Positions 1 through 5,964 are shown, numbered from the stretch's first letter. The stretch: 6,775 nt of DNA from an uncultured Clostridia bacterium (GCA_937889655.1 CALBZG010000013.1:1-6775); one strand, 5' to 3'. Notes: generated from the letters alone by a model not told the origin. Numbers and translations are program-made.

Positions 1-7
1 ATTTTTT

Positions 8-13
8 CTCCTT
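8..13 (-). promoter_or_regulatory. Shine-Dalgarno of a gene truncated at the left edge
   Basis: On the minus strand positions 13 to 8 read AAGGAG, followed by a run of A and then T at position 1. This matches the ribosome binding site of ftsH at 2115-2120, which is also AAGGAG plus A's before ATG. If the next base outside the window is G, an ATG would begin at position 2 with a 5-base spacing. The coding region itself is not visible, so its product is unknown. The site lies only a few bases after the T-tract of the terminator at 20-48, so that terminator must be read through for this gene to be expressed from the promoter at 167-195. Confidence 0.6.
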
Positions 14-19
14 GCATAT

Positions 20-48
20 AAAAAGCCCTGTACCAAAGGCACAGAGCT
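20..48 (-). terminator. Rho-independent terminator, probably an attenuator
   Basis: On the minus strand an 11-bp stem pairs 48-38 (AGCTCTGTGCC) with 34-24 (GGTACAGGGCT) around a UUU loop, followed immediately by TTTTTATAT. Two pairs (45/27 and 40/32) are G-U wobbles in minus-strand RNA but mismatches in plus-strand RNA, and only the minus direction has a U-tract. It lies directly in front of the Shine-Dalgarno at 8-13 and downstream of the leader ORF at 84-158. This suggests it conditionally blocks the gene beyond the left edge rather than simply ending ftsH, whose stop is about 220 bases upstream. It could also stop ftsH transcripts. Confidence 0.85.
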
Positions 49-54
49 ACATAA

Positions 55-91
55 CAAATTTAAAAATAATTTGGTCAAATCAATTATTTCT
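55..91 (-). other. Two mutually exclusive leader hairpins
   Basis: In minus-strand RNA the first possible hairpin pairs 91-82 (AGAAATAATT) with 71-62 (AATTATTTTT): 10 bp including one G-U wobble (90/63), with a 10-base loop. The second pairs 73-68 (CAAATT) with 60-55 (AATTTG) around a 7-base loop. They share bases 62-71, so only one can form at a time. The stop codon of the leader ORF (86-84) lies inside the 5' arm of the first, so a ribosome reaching the stop would melt it and free the second. Both stems are A/U-rich and individually weak. Their role is inferred from position, not demonstrated. Confidence 0.45.
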
Positions 92-158
92 GTTCATTCG
101 CTATGACTTCTTGCCTTTTCAATCGGGGCGAACCCTTTTGGTTAGTACAATCTATCAT
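84..158 (-). CDS. 24-codon putative leader peptide
   Basis: A short ORF runs from ATG at 158-156 to TAA at 86-84. The peptide is hydrophilic and basic/amide-rich: it begins MIDCTNQKGS, has PRLKRQ in the middle, and ends ANEQK. It starts about 9 bases after the -10 box at 167-172, so a transcript starting at the usual distance would carry only a couple of bases before the ATG, making it nearly leaderless. Alternatively, translation could start at the in-frame TTG at 122-120, which has an AAGGG 10 bases upstream. It has no signal peptide and no obvious run of one amino acid as in amino-acid biosynthesis leaders. Its placement between a promoter and a terminator-plus-Shine-Dalgarno is what suggests a leader role. 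It could also be a chance ORF in a structured RNA leader. Confidence 0.45.
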   Translation of the reverse strand: MIDCTNQKGSPRLKRQEVIANEQK

Positions 159-166
159 TTGCTATC

Positions 167-195
167 ATTATAAATTATGATTGTGATATTTGCAA
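167..195 (-). promoter_or_regulatory. Sigma-A-type promoter of the left-edge leader
   Basis: On the minus strand TTGCAA (195-190) is separated by exactly 17 bases from a perfect TATAAT (172-167). The -35 matches the consensus TTGACA at four of six positions. The surrounding DNA is very A/T-rich, as expected of a clostridial promoter. The predicted start lies near 160, placing the leader ORF, hairpins, terminator and Shine-Dalgarno downstream in order. The stretch 196-269 between the ftsH stop and this promoter shows no GC-rich hairpin with a U-tract and no recognisable gene. Confidence 0.7.
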
Positions 196-269
196 CAATA
201 TTTTGATATATTTTTAACAAATATTTTTTCTAAAATCTCGCCTATTTCTAAACAGTTTCCCTATATCGT

Positions 270-2108
270 TCAGCCCGCCTCTTTCTCCAGCATGCTCATA
301 AATTCTTCCCCTGAGATGGTTTCTTTTTCAACAAGATAGTTTGCAAGTTCGTGTAGCTTCGCCTCATTCTCCATTAGAATACTTTTTGCTTTCTCATGGC
401 ATGACTTAATAATGCTTAAAACTACATCATCCACTTTGGCAGCCGTTGCATTGGAAACCAGCAGCGTTGTGTCGGTGCCCAGATATGGATTTACCAAAGT
501 TTCCAATGCCATCATATCAAATTCTTCACTCATTCCGAGCCTTGTAACCATAGATCTGGCAATCTTGGTCGCTTCTTCAATATCATTTGCAGCTCCCGAA
601 GTAACGGTTTTCATGATGATCTCTTCAGCAGATCGCCCGCCCATATATGTCGTGATTTTTTCCATAGCCTGCTCTTTTGTTAGAAGGACCTTTTCATTTT
701 CCTCCACTTGCATCGTGTAGCCCAAAGCCCCTGAAGTCCTTGGTATGATGGTTATTTTATGGACCGGCGCGGTATGGGTCTGCTTCGCCGCGACGATGGC
801 ATGCCCGATTTCGTGGTATGCAATGGTCAATCTATCTTCCTTTGAGATGATGGCGTTCTTTCTTTGGTACCCGCCGGTCACCACAACCTCAACCGCGTAT
901 TCCAGATCGCTTTGAGTGACGGACTTGCGGCCTACCTTGACAGCATGCAGCGCTCCCTCGTTGACGATATTCGCCAGGTCTGCGCCGGACGCTCCGGATG
1001 TAGCTTTTGCAATGTCAGTGAGATCAACCTTTTTATCCATTTTGATGTTCTTCGAATGAACTTTAAGAACCGCCTCCCGCCCCGCCAGATCGGGAAGTTC
1101 CACCGGTATACGCCGGTCAAATCTCCCCGCTCTTAGCAGTGCCCTGTCCAAGGTCTCAGGCCTGTTGGTCGCTGCCAGTATGACCACGCCTTTTTCCGAA
1201 GAGAACCCATCCATTTCGTTCAGCAGCTGGTTCAGAGTCTGTTCCCTTTCGTCATTGCTGATCATACCAAGGTTTCTGCTTTTTCCTATCGTGTCTATCT
1301 CATCGATAAAGACGATGCATGGTGCTTTATCCTGGGCTTGTTTGAACAAGTCCCTTACCCTTGCCGCGCCCACACCAACAAACATTTCGACAAATTCAGA
1401 TCCTGAGATTGAAAAGAAAGGTACTTTTGCCTCCCCTGCCACAGCCTTGGCAAGAAGTGTTTTGCCGGTTCCCGGAGGTCCTACTAAAAGAACGCCTTTC
1501 GGTATTTTAGCGCCTATATCCTTATATTTCTTTGGATTGTGAAGAAAATCAACGATTTCCAAAAGCGCTTCCTTGGCTTCGTCCTGGCCGGCCACATCTT
1601 CAAAAGACTTTCCTGTTTCTGCTTCAACATAAATCTCGGCGTTGCTCTTGCCAAACGTCATAGCATTGTCCACGCCGCCCATCCTGCCTGCAACTCTGCC
1701 CATTAAAAAGCGCCAGAGAAAATAGAAAAAGGCGAAAGGCAAAATCCAGGTCAAAATGAAATTCACGAATGGCGAATTTTCTTTCGGAATGACTTTTTTA
1801 AACTTTACATCCGCCTGTAAAAGCCGGTTTGTGAGATCAGGATCATCCATTCGGCCGGTTATATACAGACTCTCCGTGCCGTCTTTATTCTTTATGGTGA
1901 ATCCGATTTGGTTTTCCTGCACTTCAACAGAATCGACCTTATTCTGCTCGATTTTGGCGATGAAGGTCTTGTAATCCACCTCTGTTACGCTCGTCTGCAT
2001 TATTTCAGGGAAGACCAGCAGATTCAGAACAATTATAATGATCATAATGGCTGCATATAAATAAATCAGCCTTTTATCTATCTGCGGTTTTTTCTTGACT
2101 TCTTTCAT
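270..2108 (-). CDS. ftsH: ATP-dependent zinc metalloprotease FtsH
   Basis: Membrane-anchored AAA+ protease that extracts and degrades membrane and unstable cytosolic proteins as a hexamer. The 612-residue protein has a first membrane helix at about 15-33, an extracytoplasmic FtsH N-domain (about 34-115), and a second helix at about 116-136. The AAA+ module has Walker A GPPGTGKT (210-217), pore loop FVG (243-245), Walker B with D269/E270, and a second region of homology with arginine fingers R326 and R329. The peptidase domain has HEIGH (432-436) with the likely third zinc ligand D509 in GAANDI. The HExGH middle residue is Ile where Ala or Ser is usual, and the C-terminal tail after the peptidase domain is short. 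The ATG at 2108 has AAGGAG 6 bases upstream. It follows the ypfJ-like gene by 68 bases. It could be a secondary FtsH paralogue rather than the housekeeping copy; nothing in the window shows the usual tilS/hpt neighbours. Confidence 0.96.
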   Translation of the reverse strand: MKEVKKKPQIDKRLIYLYAAIMIIIIVLNLLVFPEIMQTSVTEVDYKTFIAKIEQNKVDSVEVQENQIGFTIKNKDGTESLYITGRMDDPDLTNRLLQADVKFKKVIPKENSPFVNFILTWILPFAFFYFLWRFLMGRVAGRMGGVDNAMTFGKSNAEIYVEAETGKSFEDVAGQDEAKEALLEIVDFLHNPKKYKDIGAKIPKGVLLVGPPGTGKTLLAKAVAGEAKVPFFSISGSEFVEMFVGVGAARVRDLFKQAQDKAPCIVFIDEIDTIGKSRNLGMISNDEREQTLNQLLNEMDGFSSEKGVVILAATNRPETLDRALLRAGRFDRRIPVELPDLAGREAVLKVHSKNIKMDKKVDLTDIAKATSGASGADLANIVNEGALHAVKVGRKSVTQSDLEYAVEVVVTGGYQRKNAIISKEDRLTIAYHEIGHAIVAAKQTHTAPVHKITIIPRTSGALGYTMQVEENEKVLLTKEQAMEKITTYMGGRSAEEIIMKTVTSGAANDIEEATKIARSMVTRLGMSEEFDMMALETLVNPYLGTDTTLLVSNATAAKVDDVVLSIIKSCHEKAKSILMENEAKLHELANYLVEKETISGEEFMSMLEKEAG

Positions 2109-2124
2109 TTTTTTCTCCTTGATT

Positions 2125-2173
2125 AAAGGGCTGCCGACGATGATTTAAGGTCCCAGTCCCGCAGCATTCCTTT
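2125..2173 (-). other. Possible intercistronic hairpin before ftsH
   Basis: In minus-strand RNA AAAGG (2173-2169) and GCTGC (2165-2161) can pair with CCTTT (2129-2125) and GCAGC (2134-2130), giving two 5-bp helices separated by a 3-base bulge, with a 26-base loop. The 3' arm ends 5 bases before the ftsH Shine-Dalgarno at 2115-2120. There is no U-tract, so it is not a terminator. It might protect the message or influence ftsH translation, or be chance. Confidence 0.3.
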
Positions 2174-2176
2174 GGT

Positions 2177-3037
2177 TTAAAGAGCGGATTCATCGATGCT
2201 GAAAGTATCCCACTGATCAAGATCACCCTCCTGATACCCCTTTATAAACCATTTCATCCGTTGAGATGAGGTTCCATGGGTGAAACTGTCTGGTACCACA
2301 TAACCCTGAGCTTGCTTCTGAATCCGATCGTCTCCCACGGCGCTGGCAGCATTCAAGGCTTCTTCAATGTCGCCTTTTTCCAGTATATCCATCTCTCCGG
2401 CATAGTGTGCCCAGACTCCCGCAAGGTAATCCGCCTGAAGTTCTAGACGAACAGACAATTCATTGAATTCCCCCTGGCTCAACTGTGGTCTCAAGCGCTG
2501 AAAATCATCCATGATGCCTAATTGATTCTGAACATGATGTCCAACTTCATGAGCGATGACATAAGCCATGGCGAAATCTCCGGGAGCATCATAATATGTC
2601 TGTAGCTGCTCGAAAAAGCTAAGATCGATATAAACCTTACTATCCCCGGGGCAATAAAACGGACCTGTCGATGCTCCGGCGGTTCCACAGGCTGATTGCA
2701 CATAACCCGAATACAAAACTAAAGTCGGCTCCTGGTATTCAAGGTTTTCACTGCTGAAAATTTCTTCCCAGACATATTCCGTATCAGCCAGAACAACGGA
2801 AACGAACTCTGCCATTTCCTGTTCTTCAGCGGTTTGTTCATAAGAAGAGCTGTTATTTTGATTGGTAATTTGCGACTGATTAATGATTTGACCCGGATCT
2901 CCGCCAAGCAGCATAATTATGATAACAACTATGATTCCGAAGCCGCCGCCAAGGATCCCTTTGCCACCCATTCCCATGCCGCCGCTTCCGCGCCGGTCTT
3001 CCACGTTGGAACTCCTGGTCCTGCCTTTCCACTTCAT
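2177..3037 (-). CDS. ypfJ: YpfJ-type membrane-anchored neutral zinc metallopeptidase
   Basis: Protein of the neutral zinc metallopeptidase family (E. coli YpfJ type), 286 residues from the chosen start. It opens MKWKGRTRSSNVEDRRG, matching the family's characteristic N-terminus. Next come a Gly-rich segment, one hydrophobic helix at about 33-44, and an Asn/Gln-rich linker (about 50-65). The catalytic domain has HEVGH at 163-167, with E199 in LELQAD as the likely third zinc ligand. Cys117 and Cys129 flank a Gly/Ser-rich segment as is typical. The catalytic domain probably faces outside the membrane. The ATG at 3037 has a GGGGG-type Shine-Dalgarno 9 bases upstream. A longer reading from TTG at 3058 abuts the nitroreductase stop but lacks a matching N-terminus, so I rejected it. 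The gene lies 21 bases after the nitroreductase gene. The physiological substrate is unknown for the family. Confidence 0.9.
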   Translation of the reverse strand: MKWKGRTRSSNVEDRRGSGGMGMGGKGILGGGFGIIVVIIIMLLGGDPGQIINQSQITNQNNSSSYEQTAEEQEMAEFVSVVLADTEYVWEEIFSSENLEYQEPTLVLYSGYVQSACGTAGASTGPFYCPGDSKVYIDLSFFEQLQTYYDAPGDFAMAYVIAHEVGHHVQNQLGIMDDFQRLRPQLSQGEFNELSVRLELQADYLAGVWAHYAGEMDILEKGDIEEALNAASAVGDDRIQKQAQGYVVPDSFTHGTSSQRMKWFIKGYQEGDLDQWDTFSIDESAL

Positions 3038-3058
3038 TATAACGAACCCCCTTTCCAA

Positions 3059-3634
3059 CTATCGACTATCATCCGCAGAAAACATAATCTCTTCGATCGA
3101 TTTTCTTGGTGATGGAATTTCTCGTTCCTGATTTTCGGGGCTCAATTCCTCTTTATTTCCATAATACCCGATCGCTACGATAGCTATTATACTAAAATCG
3201 GCAGGTATATCAAAAGTTTCCCGGATCTTCTCAGTATTAAAGCCACCCATTGCGTGGGTTACGAGTCCCCTTCGCTGCGCCTCCAGGTTTAAATACGCCC
3301 ACGAAGCGCCCGCATCGAATAAATGCCAACGGTTATTTTTTTGATTATAATCAAATAGCTGTTTCGACAGGATCACCATGAGAACGGGAGCATTTACTGC
3401 CCATTCCCTGTTTGTGTCTGCTAATGCAGACAGGATTTTATCATACTTATTCCCTGAAGTTGCAACGATATAACGCCACGGTTGCTCATTAAAGCATGAT
3501 GGAGCATACCTTGCAGCCTCCAATAATGCCATGATATCTTCCCGAGTTACTTTTTGCTCCGGATCAAAAGCCCTTGGTGACCAGCGCTTTTGGATTTCAT
3601 CCAGGACCACATAATCAAACACTCTGTTTTTCAT
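3059..3634 (-). CDS. Nitroreductase family flavoprotein
   Basis: A 191-residue protein of the FMN-dependent nitroreductase fold, expected to reduce nitro compounds, quinones or related electrophiles with NAD(P)H as a cytoplasmic dimer. Visible motifs are RWSPRAF (17-23), an N-terminal FMN-phosphate-binding segment, then APSCFNEQPWRYIV (44-57), the family's flavin/dimer-interface signature. FDAGASWAYLNLEA (106-119) is a conserved dimer helix, and AIGYYG (154-159) is the late beta-strand signature. The length is typical of the single-domain subgroup. The ATG at 3634 has a perfect AGGAGG (3643-3648) 8 bases upstream. A 93-base gap separates it from the upstream DUF7000-like gene and contains the dyad at 3675-3688, so it may have its own promoter. 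It sits 21 bases before the ypfJ-like gene and is probably cotranscribed with it. The specific substrate cannot be inferred. Confidence 0.92.
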   Translation of the reverse strand: MKNRVFDYVVLDEIQKRWSPRAFDPEQKVTREDIMALLEAARYAPSCFNEQPWRYIVATSGNKYDKILSALADTNREWAVNAPVLMVILSKQLFDYNQKNNRWHLFDAGASWAYLNLEAQRRGLVTHAMGGFNTEKIRETFDIPADFSIIAIVAIGYYGNKEELSPENQEREIPSPRKSIEEIMFSADDSR

Positions 3635-3674
3635 CCTGCATACCTCCTAGTATCCTTTGCATATTAATGCGTCT

Positions 3675-3688
3675 TAAATGACCATTTA
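3675..3688. promoter_or_regulatory. Dyad-symmetric candidate operator before the nitroreductase gene
   Basis: The plus strand reads TAAATG-AC-CATTTA, a perfect 6+2+6 inverted repeat, located 41 bases upstream of the nitroreductase ATG. A nearby second dyad is GCAT-N4-ATGC at 3659-3670. Perfect short dyads in such gaps are typical of repressor operators of MarR/HxlR/TetR-like regulators, which often control nitroreductases. No regulator gene is adjacent and no convincing -35/-10 pair was found, so this is only a candidate. Confidence 0.35.
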
Positions 3689-3727
3689 TGTCTTTAAAAG
3701 GTTGAACATTCTATTGTTTATAATTAT

Positions 3728-4213
3728 CTATTCAAACAGGCTAATAATATCTTTTGTAAAACTCATTGTGGCCATTTCGATTTGCATCTTGAGCCCCTCC
3801 GGAGCATCAAAATCCGGCTGGGCAACCAGTACTGCTTGAACGATAGAATCAACTCCCGGAGACACTGCAGATACTTTATATTCTCTGACTTCCCTCTTGT
3901 TTAATATATTAATATAGTCCGCCTGAATTTTTCTATTATTCGCAGCCAGCCAAATTTCAAAAGTGCCTTTTTCGTGCAGATAGACAATAGCGATCTTAAG
4001 GCCTTTATTTTTTAATCCGGAGGGAGTAAAAGCAAAATACGTCATGTCCATATATCCGTAATAAATAGTACCAAGGACATGCTCGGGATATTTATTTTCA
4101 AGATCTGATCTCAATCCGAGCATGAACGACATTATCCCTCTATAGGCTTTTTGAATATCCCCTTTTATCAGTTGCTTTCTATATTCCAGAATATGTTGAT
4201 TTAGAGAATCCAT
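3728..4213 (-). CDS. DUF7000-like conserved protein of unknown function
   Basis: A 161-residue soluble protein that resembles the DUF7000 family as I recall it; the function is unknown. It begins MDSLNQHILEYRKQL and continues GDIQKAYRGIMSFM, then has an aromatic motif YYGYMDMTYF (51-60). A strand-like segment KIAIVYLHEKGTFEIWLA (73-90) and a C-terminal half with GVDSIVQAVL (120-129) and a final amphipathic helix follow. It has no signal peptide, membrane helix or catalytic motif I recognise. I chose ATG at 4213 because GGGAGG (4222-4227) lies 8 bases upstream; an in-frame TTG one codon earlier (4216) is possible but less likely. The ATG overlaps the TGA ending the upstream degenerate frame (TGATG), a translational-coupling arrangement, so its ancestor probably followed an intact partner gene. 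Confidence 0.75.
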   Translation of the reverse strand: MDSLNQHILEYRKQLIKGDIQKAYRGIMSFMLGLRSDLENKYPEHVLGTIYYGYMDMTYFAFTPSGLKNKGLKIAIVYLHEKGTFEIWLAANNRKIQADYINILNKREVREYKVSAVSPGVDSIVQAVLVAQPDFDAPEGLKMQIEMATMSFTKDIISLFE

Positions 4214-4379
4214 CAATTAGGCCTCCCATCTGTAAAAACGCTGCTGATCAACCGGATACCCTGATCTTTATCCCTAACCATTTCATCCAGCTAATCATTT
4301 GTAAAAAGCTCGGGTACATGGACTTATCTATGACTATACGTGCGAATTCAAGGCCCATTTCTCTATCTTTTCTTCTCAT
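4213..4379 (-). pseudogene. Degenerate gene remnant, N-terminus PPOX-family-like
   Basis: Between the ADP-ribosylglycohydrolase stop and the DUF7000-like start lie two broken frames. One opens with ATG at 4379, 5 bases after the upstream stop, and runs 43 codons to TGA at 4250-4248. Its first about 22 residues, MRRKDREMGLEFARIVIDKS then MY, resemble the N-terminus of pyridoxamine 5'-phosphate oxidase-family flavoproteins (typically about 150 residues), but the rest (PSFLQMISWMKW...) does not. A second frame, open from 4323 apart from one TAG (4293-4291), ends with protein-like sequence (LDEMVRDKDQG, then FTDGRPN) at the TGA overlapping the next ATG. I infer that an internal deletion joined the 5' end of one gene to the 3' end of the same or another gene, followed by decay. 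Family assignment is from recollection of N-terminal sequences. A genuine 43-residue peptide is the alternative. Confidence 0.55.
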
Positions 4380-4384
4380 ATCAT

Positions 4385-5179
4385 TCATTTCCTATCAGTT
4401 TCGATCAGGTTAAATTTTTTGACAAACCGTACATAGATATCGTAAAGTCGCTGGTCCAGATGGCCAAATGCGGCTGTTCTAATGCTTTCCGGTATCCCGT
4501 ACGCCGCCTCGGCAATGCTCCCTGTGATGGCGGCCAGCGTATCGCTGTCGCCACCAAGTGAAATTGCATTTCTTATTGCGTCCTCAAAATCCATGCTTTC
4601 AAGAAAGGCTGTGATGGCTTCAGGTACAGTTCCCTGACAACTCTCATTAAACCGATATGTAGGGCGTATCTCGTCTATAGTTCGGCTCAAATCATAGCCA
4701 TATTTGTTTTCGATATAAGCTTTTATCTGCTCTTTTGATTTGCCGTTCCGCGCGAGAAAAACAGCAGCGGCAGTAGCTTGTGCACCTTTGATCCCTTCCG
4801 GATGATTGTGGGTTGTAGCGGCGCTTATTTCTGCGATCTGTTCCACCTCAGTTAGTGTATCAAATGCCCAGGCTACTGAAGAAACCCGCATCGCCGCCCC
4901 GTTGCCCCAGCTGTTGTATGGATCAGTATTTTCGGAAAACAGCCATCTGAAAAATCGTCCCCCGTATCCTGCATCGGGATATAAATGGCCGTACTTCTTC
5001 ATGGCTGCAACAAAGGCATCCGCGTCAGCGCCGTTCATAAGGCCCTCTGCAATTGCCAAAGTCATCACCGTATCATCTGTAAAAAAGCATCTCGGACCGA
5101 ATAAAGGGAAGTCCTTTGATTTTAAATTGTTCCATTCATAAACAGACCCCACGATGTCTCCAATAATCGCACCCAGCAT
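4385..5179 (-). CDS. ADP-ribosylglycohydrolase family protein (DraG/ARH fold)
   Basis: Predicted dinuclear-Mg enzyme that cleaves ADP-ribose from a protein, nucleic acid or small-molecule acceptor. The 264-residue length is typical of bacterial members. The N-terminal GAIIGDIVGS (3-12) is the family opening and FTDDT (33-37) gives metal-binding Thr34/Asp35/Asp36. GNGAAMR (92-98) and THNHPEGIKGAQ (123-134) are core helix motifs. GGDSDT (209-214) supplies the second metal-binding pair Asp211/Asp213. All expected metal ligands are present, so the enzyme should be active. The ATG at 5179 begins 2 bases after the VWA stop, and its GGGAGAGG Shine-Dalgarno overlaps the end of that gene, implying coupled translation. 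The macro-domain gene upstream encodes a second ADP-ribose-binding fold. The substrate (ADP-ribosylated protein, DNA, tRNA or a nucleotide derivative) cannot be read from sequence. Confidence 0.93.
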   Translation of the reverse strand: MLGAIIGDIVGSVYEWNNLKSKDFPLFGPRCFFTDDTVMTLAIAEGLMNGADADAFVAAMKKYGHLYPDAGYGGRFFRWLFSENTDPYNSWGNGAAMRVSSVAWAFDTLTEVEQIAEISAATTHNHPEGIKGAQATAAAVFLARNGKSKEQIKAYIENKYGYDLSRTIDEIRPTYRFNESCQGTVPEAITAFLESMDFEDAIRNAISLGGDSDTLAAITGSIAEAAYGIPESIRTAAFGHLDQRLYDIYVRFVKKFNLIETDRK

Positions 5180-5181
5180 GG

Positions 5182-5835
5182 TTATTTCCTCTCCCTTCTT
5201 TTCTCATAGTCCTCATCGATGCGCCGCTTCCAGTCTTTCGGTATCGGCCGGCTGGCTCGAAGGCAGCTGACGGTCTCGCTGATCACTTCATAATTGAGCA
5301 AGGTGCCTACACTGTCCGAATTGTAATTTGCTGCTCTGCTCCCGTCAATTCCAAATCTTTCAGCTGTTTCTGCGGCATCGATGTTTGCTCCCAGGAATAT
5401 AAACTCCCATTTGTATCTGTTCTTCTGGTGCTCTATCATCTGCCGAACTTTTTCATAGCTGAATTCACAGCTTGCATTTTCCATCCCATCCGTTGTGATG
5501 ACGAACATCACGTGCTCCGCGCGCTCGTCTTCCGATGTATGCTTTTGAGCATTGCCGATTTTGTTGATAGTTTTCCCCACTGCATCCAACAACGCGGTAG
5601 TCCCGCGTACATAATATTCTCTTTCCGTTATCGGAGCGATACCTTGGATTTTGATCCTGTCATGAAGCAATTCATACCAATCGTCAAACAGAACAGTTGT
5701 GATCAGAGCCTCTCCCGTTTCTTTTTTCTGTTTTTCCAGCAATGCATTATAGCCTCCAATGGTGTCGCTTTCAAGTCCGCCCATGGATCCGCTCCTGTCA
5801 AGAATGAATACCAGTTCAGTTAATCCTTTTTTCAT
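5182..5835 (-). CDS. VWA-domain protein with intact MIDAS
   Basis: A 217-residue protein that is essentially a single von Willebrand factor A domain, a metal-dependent protein-interaction module. The MIDAS motif is complete: DRSGS (Asp13, Ser15, Ser17), Thr79/Thr80 in RGTTALLDA, and Asp116 in TTDGMEN. It has no signal peptide or membrane helix, so it should be cytoplasmic. A basic, charged tail (KDWKRRIDEDYEKRRERK) follows the domain. ATG at 5835 has AGGAGG (5844-5849) 8 bases upstream, the strongest site in the window. It is tightly coupled to the ADP-ribosylglycohydrolase gene (2-base gap) and follows the macro gene by 100 bases. Small cytoplasmic VWA proteins of this kind also occur in tellurite-resistance/stress loci, but no TerD-type gene is visible here. 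A scaffold or adaptor role with the ADP-ribose enzymes is an inference. Confidence 0.92.
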   Translation of the reverse strand: MKKGLTELVFILDRSGSMGGLESDTIGGYNALLEKQKKETGEALITTVLFDDWYELLHDRIKIQGIAPITEREYYVRGTTALLDAVGKTINKIGNAQKHTSEDERAEHVMFVITTDGMENASCEFSYEKVRQMIEHQKNRYKWEFIFLGANIDAAETAERFGIDGSRAANYNSDSVGTLLNYEVISETVSCLRASRPIPKDWKRRIDEDYEKRRERK

Positions 5836-5934
5836 CGTGTGTTCCTCCTGTCATTATCACCATAGCTCTGATTCCATTTAATGATCATAGATTAACACAT
5901 TGTTGTTTTAGAGAGGTCGCATGACAGGCGACAA

Positions 5935-5964
5935 ATTATAATGCCCCCAGTAAATGCTGATCAA
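5935..5964 (-). promoter_or_regulatory. Weak candidate promoter for the VWA-ARH pair
   Basis: On the minus strand TTGATC (5964-5959) is followed after 18 bases by a perfect TATAAT (5940-5935), overlapping the end of the macro-domain gene. Transcription would start near 5928, giving a 5' untranslated region of about 90 bases before the VWA ATG. The -35 is only a partial match and the region overlaps coding sequence, so it may be chance. A 5-bp hairpin (GTCGC/GCGAC, 5916-5932) sits at the predicted start but has no U-tract. Confidence 0.3.

Noticed and set aside
14..165. Known riboswitch or T-box in the left leader
   Set aside because: I found no T-box AGGGTGG-type motif and no recognisable core of the TPP, SAM, FMN, lysine, preQ1, c-di-GMP, purine, fluoride or Mn classes by eye. 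A covariance-model search would settle it.
3038..3058. Upstream TTG start (3058) that would extend the YpfJ-type protein by seven residues
   Set aside because: The family N-terminus starts at MKWKGR, and the ATG at 3037 has its own G-rich Shine-Dalgarno, which the extension would treat as coding.
4214..4216. TTG start one codon before the DUF7000-like ATG
   Set aside because: ATG at 4213 has the better 8-base spacing to GGGAGG and matches the family-like N-terminus.
4806..5141. Long plus-strand frames opposite the ADP-ribosylglycohydrolase, FtsH, VWA and macro genes
   Set aside because: They lie antisense to genes with strong family motifs, show no recognisable domains, and are best explained as shadow frames.
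5916..5932. Inverted repeat GTCGC/GCGAC after the macro gene as a terminator
   Set aside because: The stem has only 5 bp, the loop is 7 bases, and no U-tract follows on the minus strand.
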